Source: Pseudomonadota bacterium (GTDB taxonomy: Bacteria > Pseudomonadota > Alphaproteobacteria > Acetobacterales > Acetobacteraceae). From it: DNA of 6,520 bases. Every line of letters begins with the position of its first letter. Position 1 is the first letter of the stretch. Of this stretch, positions 5,297-6,520 are shown in pieces. The position numbers and the translations under genes were made by a program. Where the stretch lies: positions 1 to 6,520 of the forward strand of contig JAKAZN010000112.1 in NCBI GenBank assembly GCA_021815835.1. The letters run 5' to 3'. The notes under the pieces were generated by a model. It worked only from the letters and a program-made list of their open reading frames with translations, searched no databases and had not been told where the DNA came from.

Positions 5297-6520
5297 TCAC
5301 GTCCTTCATCTGCGGCCCCGTCCGCGCCAAGCCGCTCGCACTGGCGGACGATCCGCTCGCTGCTGCCCTATCTCTGGCCCCGCGATGACGTGGGCGCCCG
5401 GCTGCGCGTGTCAATCGCAATGCTGTTCCTGGTCGCGGCGAAGCTGGCCACCGTGCTGCTCCCGGTCGTCTATGGCCGCGCGGTCGATGCGTTGGCCCCG
5501 AAAGGGGCGGCCGCGGTCGCCGCCGTCCCGGTCGCGCTGATCCTGGGCTACGGCCTGCTCCGCATCGCCTCGTCGGGTTTCGCCGAAATGCGGGACGCGG
5601 TGTTCGCCGCCGTGCAGCAGCGCGCTACCCGCCGCGTCGGCTTGCAGACCTTCCGCCATCTGCACGCGCTCTCGCTGCGGTTCCACATGGACCGCCAGAC
5701 CGGCGGCCTGGCGCGCGCCATCGACCGCGGCACCCTGGGCATCCAATCCGTCCTGCGGCTCGCGGTGTTCAACATCGTGCCGACCGTGTTCGAGGTGCTG
5801 ATGGTCACCGCCATCCTCTGGCGGATGTTCGACTGGCGCTTCGCCGCCCTGACCTTCGTCGCGGTCACCATCTACCTGGGCTTCACGCTGGGCTTCACCA
5901 ACATGCGCGTGCGCATCCGCCGGCGCATGAACGACAGCGACACCGAGGCGCGGACGCGCTCGGTCGATAGCCTGCTGAACTACGAAACCGTGAAGTATTT
6001 CGGCAACGAGGCGCACGAGGCGGCGCGCTTCGACACCTCGCTCGCATCCTATGAAAAAGCCGCGGTGCGCAGCCAGGTCTCGCTCAACATGCTCAACCTG
6101 GGCCAAGCGTTCATCATTGCTATCGGCCTCTCCGGGATCATGCTGCTGGCCGCGCGTGGGGTTGCCGCGGGGCACATGACGGTCGGCAAGTTCGTGGTCG
6201 TGAACACCTACCTGATGCAGCTCTATCAGCCGCTCAATTTCCTGGGCTTCGTCTATCGGGAGATCAAGCAGGGACTGGTCGATATGGAGCAGATGTTCAC
6301 GCTCCTGACCGTCTCCGCCGAGATCGCCGACCGGCCGGACGCGCGTCCGCTCGCCCGGCCGGCCGGACGCCCCGCCGGCGAGGTCCGTTTCGAGGGCGTG
6401 CGCTTCGGCTATCGTCCCGACCGGGAAATCCTGAAGGGCCTCGACCTGACGATTCCGGCCGGGCGCAAGCTTGCGATCGTCGGGCCGACCGGGGCCGGCA
6501 AATCCACCGCCTCGCGGCTG
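5294..6520 (+). CDS. Atm1/HMT-family ABC exporter (partial, 3' end beyond window)
   Basis: The 409 residues seen here are the membrane domain and the start of the ATPase domain of a fused half-transporter that would work as a homodimer in the inner membrane. Family marks are SLLPYLWPRDD (22-32), a first membrane helix at about 37-60, MRVRIRRRMND near residue 210 with the arginines that line the glutathione site in Atm1-type exporters, NYETVKYFGNEAHEAARFD (229-247), and FLGFVYREIKQGLVDMEQMF before the ATPase domain. The Walker A motif is GPTGAGKST (397-405). The Q-loop, signature and Walker B motifs lie past the window edge, roughly 200 residues. Atm1 relatives export glutathione-linked sulfur or heavy-metal species. 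ATG 5294 is the only ATG before the conserved PYLWP segment. Its Shine-Dalgarno is weak (AGG at 5288-5290, three bases away), so low expression or a leaderless transcript is possible. The nearby suf operon fits an Fe-S link. Confidence 0.9.
   Translation, partial: MSRPSSAAPSAPSRSHWRTIRSLLPYLWPRDDVGARLRVSIAMLFLVAAKLATVLLPVVYGRAVDALAPKGAAAVAAVPVALILGYGLLRIASSGFAEMRDAVFAAVQQRATRRVGLQTFRHLHALSLRFHMDRQTGGLARAIDRGTLGIQSVLRLAVFNIVPTVFEVLMVTAILWRMFDWRFAALTFVAVTIYLGFTLGFTNMRVRIRRRMNDSDTEARTRSVDSLLNYETVKYFGNEAHEAARFDTSLASYEKAAVRSQVSLNMLNLGQAFIIAIGLSGIMLLAARGVAAGHMTVGKFVVVNTYLMQLYQPLNFLGFVYREIKQGLVDMEQMFTLLTVSAEIADRPDARPLARPAGRPAGEVRFEGVRFGYRPDREILKGLDLTIPAGRKLAIVGPTGAGKSTASRL
5302..5306 (-). promoter_or_regulatory. 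Ribosome binding site of the Nudix gene
   Basis: AAGGA on the minus strand lies six bases before ATG 5295. It sits inside codons 3-5 of the divergent exporter gene, so the same bases serve as a ribosome binding site on one strand and coding sequence on the other. Confidence 0.7.

Noticed and set aside
4204..5388. Open frame of 394 codons on the plus strand across the gap and opposite the Nudix gene
   Set aside because: The composition is arginine/proline-rich with no domain. It overlaps both the Nudix gene and the exporter start in the wrong frame, so it is a GC-rich shadow.
5411..6175. Open frame of 254 codons on the minus strand, opposite the exporter
   Set aside because: The real exporter frame on the plus strand has transmembrane segments, Atm1 motifs and Walker A. 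The antisense frame is low-complexity and unlike any family I know.

Overview
The window is a GC-rich stretch (about two-thirds G+C by eye) of a bacterial chromosome. Its gene families fit an alphaproteobacterium. Rhodospirillales or Acetobacteraceae is my best guess, from the combination of a SufU/SufT/SufA Fe-S operon, a LivK-type binding protein beside a thiolase/DUF35 pair, and an Atm1-type exporter next to a DUF4743 Nudix gene. That placement is inference, because there is no rRNA or marker gene here. I see no mobile element, tRNA, CRISPR array or phage gene.

Layout. (1) Positions 1-1253, plus strand: the 3' end of a SUF iron-sulfur operon. It holds the last codons of a probable sufS, then a sufU-like gene, sufT (GTG start, overlapping sufU by 8 bases) and a sufA-type carrier. 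(2) Positions 1260-1291: a strong hairpin between convergent genes. (3) Positions 4187-1299, minus strand: a probable operon in the order thiolase-like protein, DUF35 Zn-ribbon/OB-fold partner, ABC-type periplasmic binding protein with a Tat-like signal. A hairpin followed by TTTT sits between the last two genes, and a candidate promoter lies just upstream of the thiolase gene. (4) Positions 5295-4429, minus strand: a Nudix hydrolase of the DUF4743 type. (5) Positions 5294-6520, plus strand, cut by the window end: an Atm1/HMT-family ABC exporter half-transporter. The Nudix and Atm1 genes diverge and share a CATG, so their start codons overlap by two bases.

How the genes may work together. SufS, SufU, SufT and SufA mobilise sulfur and build or carry Fe-S clusters. 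Atm1-type exporters move glutathione-linked sulfur or metal species and are tied to Fe-S metabolism in mitochondria. DUF4743 Nudix enzymes are known to remove oxidatively damaged thiamine diphosphates. The flanks of the window therefore share a loose Fe-S and oxidative-damage theme. The central minus-strand operon looks like a separate unit for uptake and CoA-thioester metabolism of an unknown substrate.

Nothing here is clearly a new system. The points most worth a second look are the shared-CATG divergent starts, the thiolase/DUF35 pair without a catalytic cysteine, the extra CxxC in SufU, and the hairpin ahead of the binding-protein gene.
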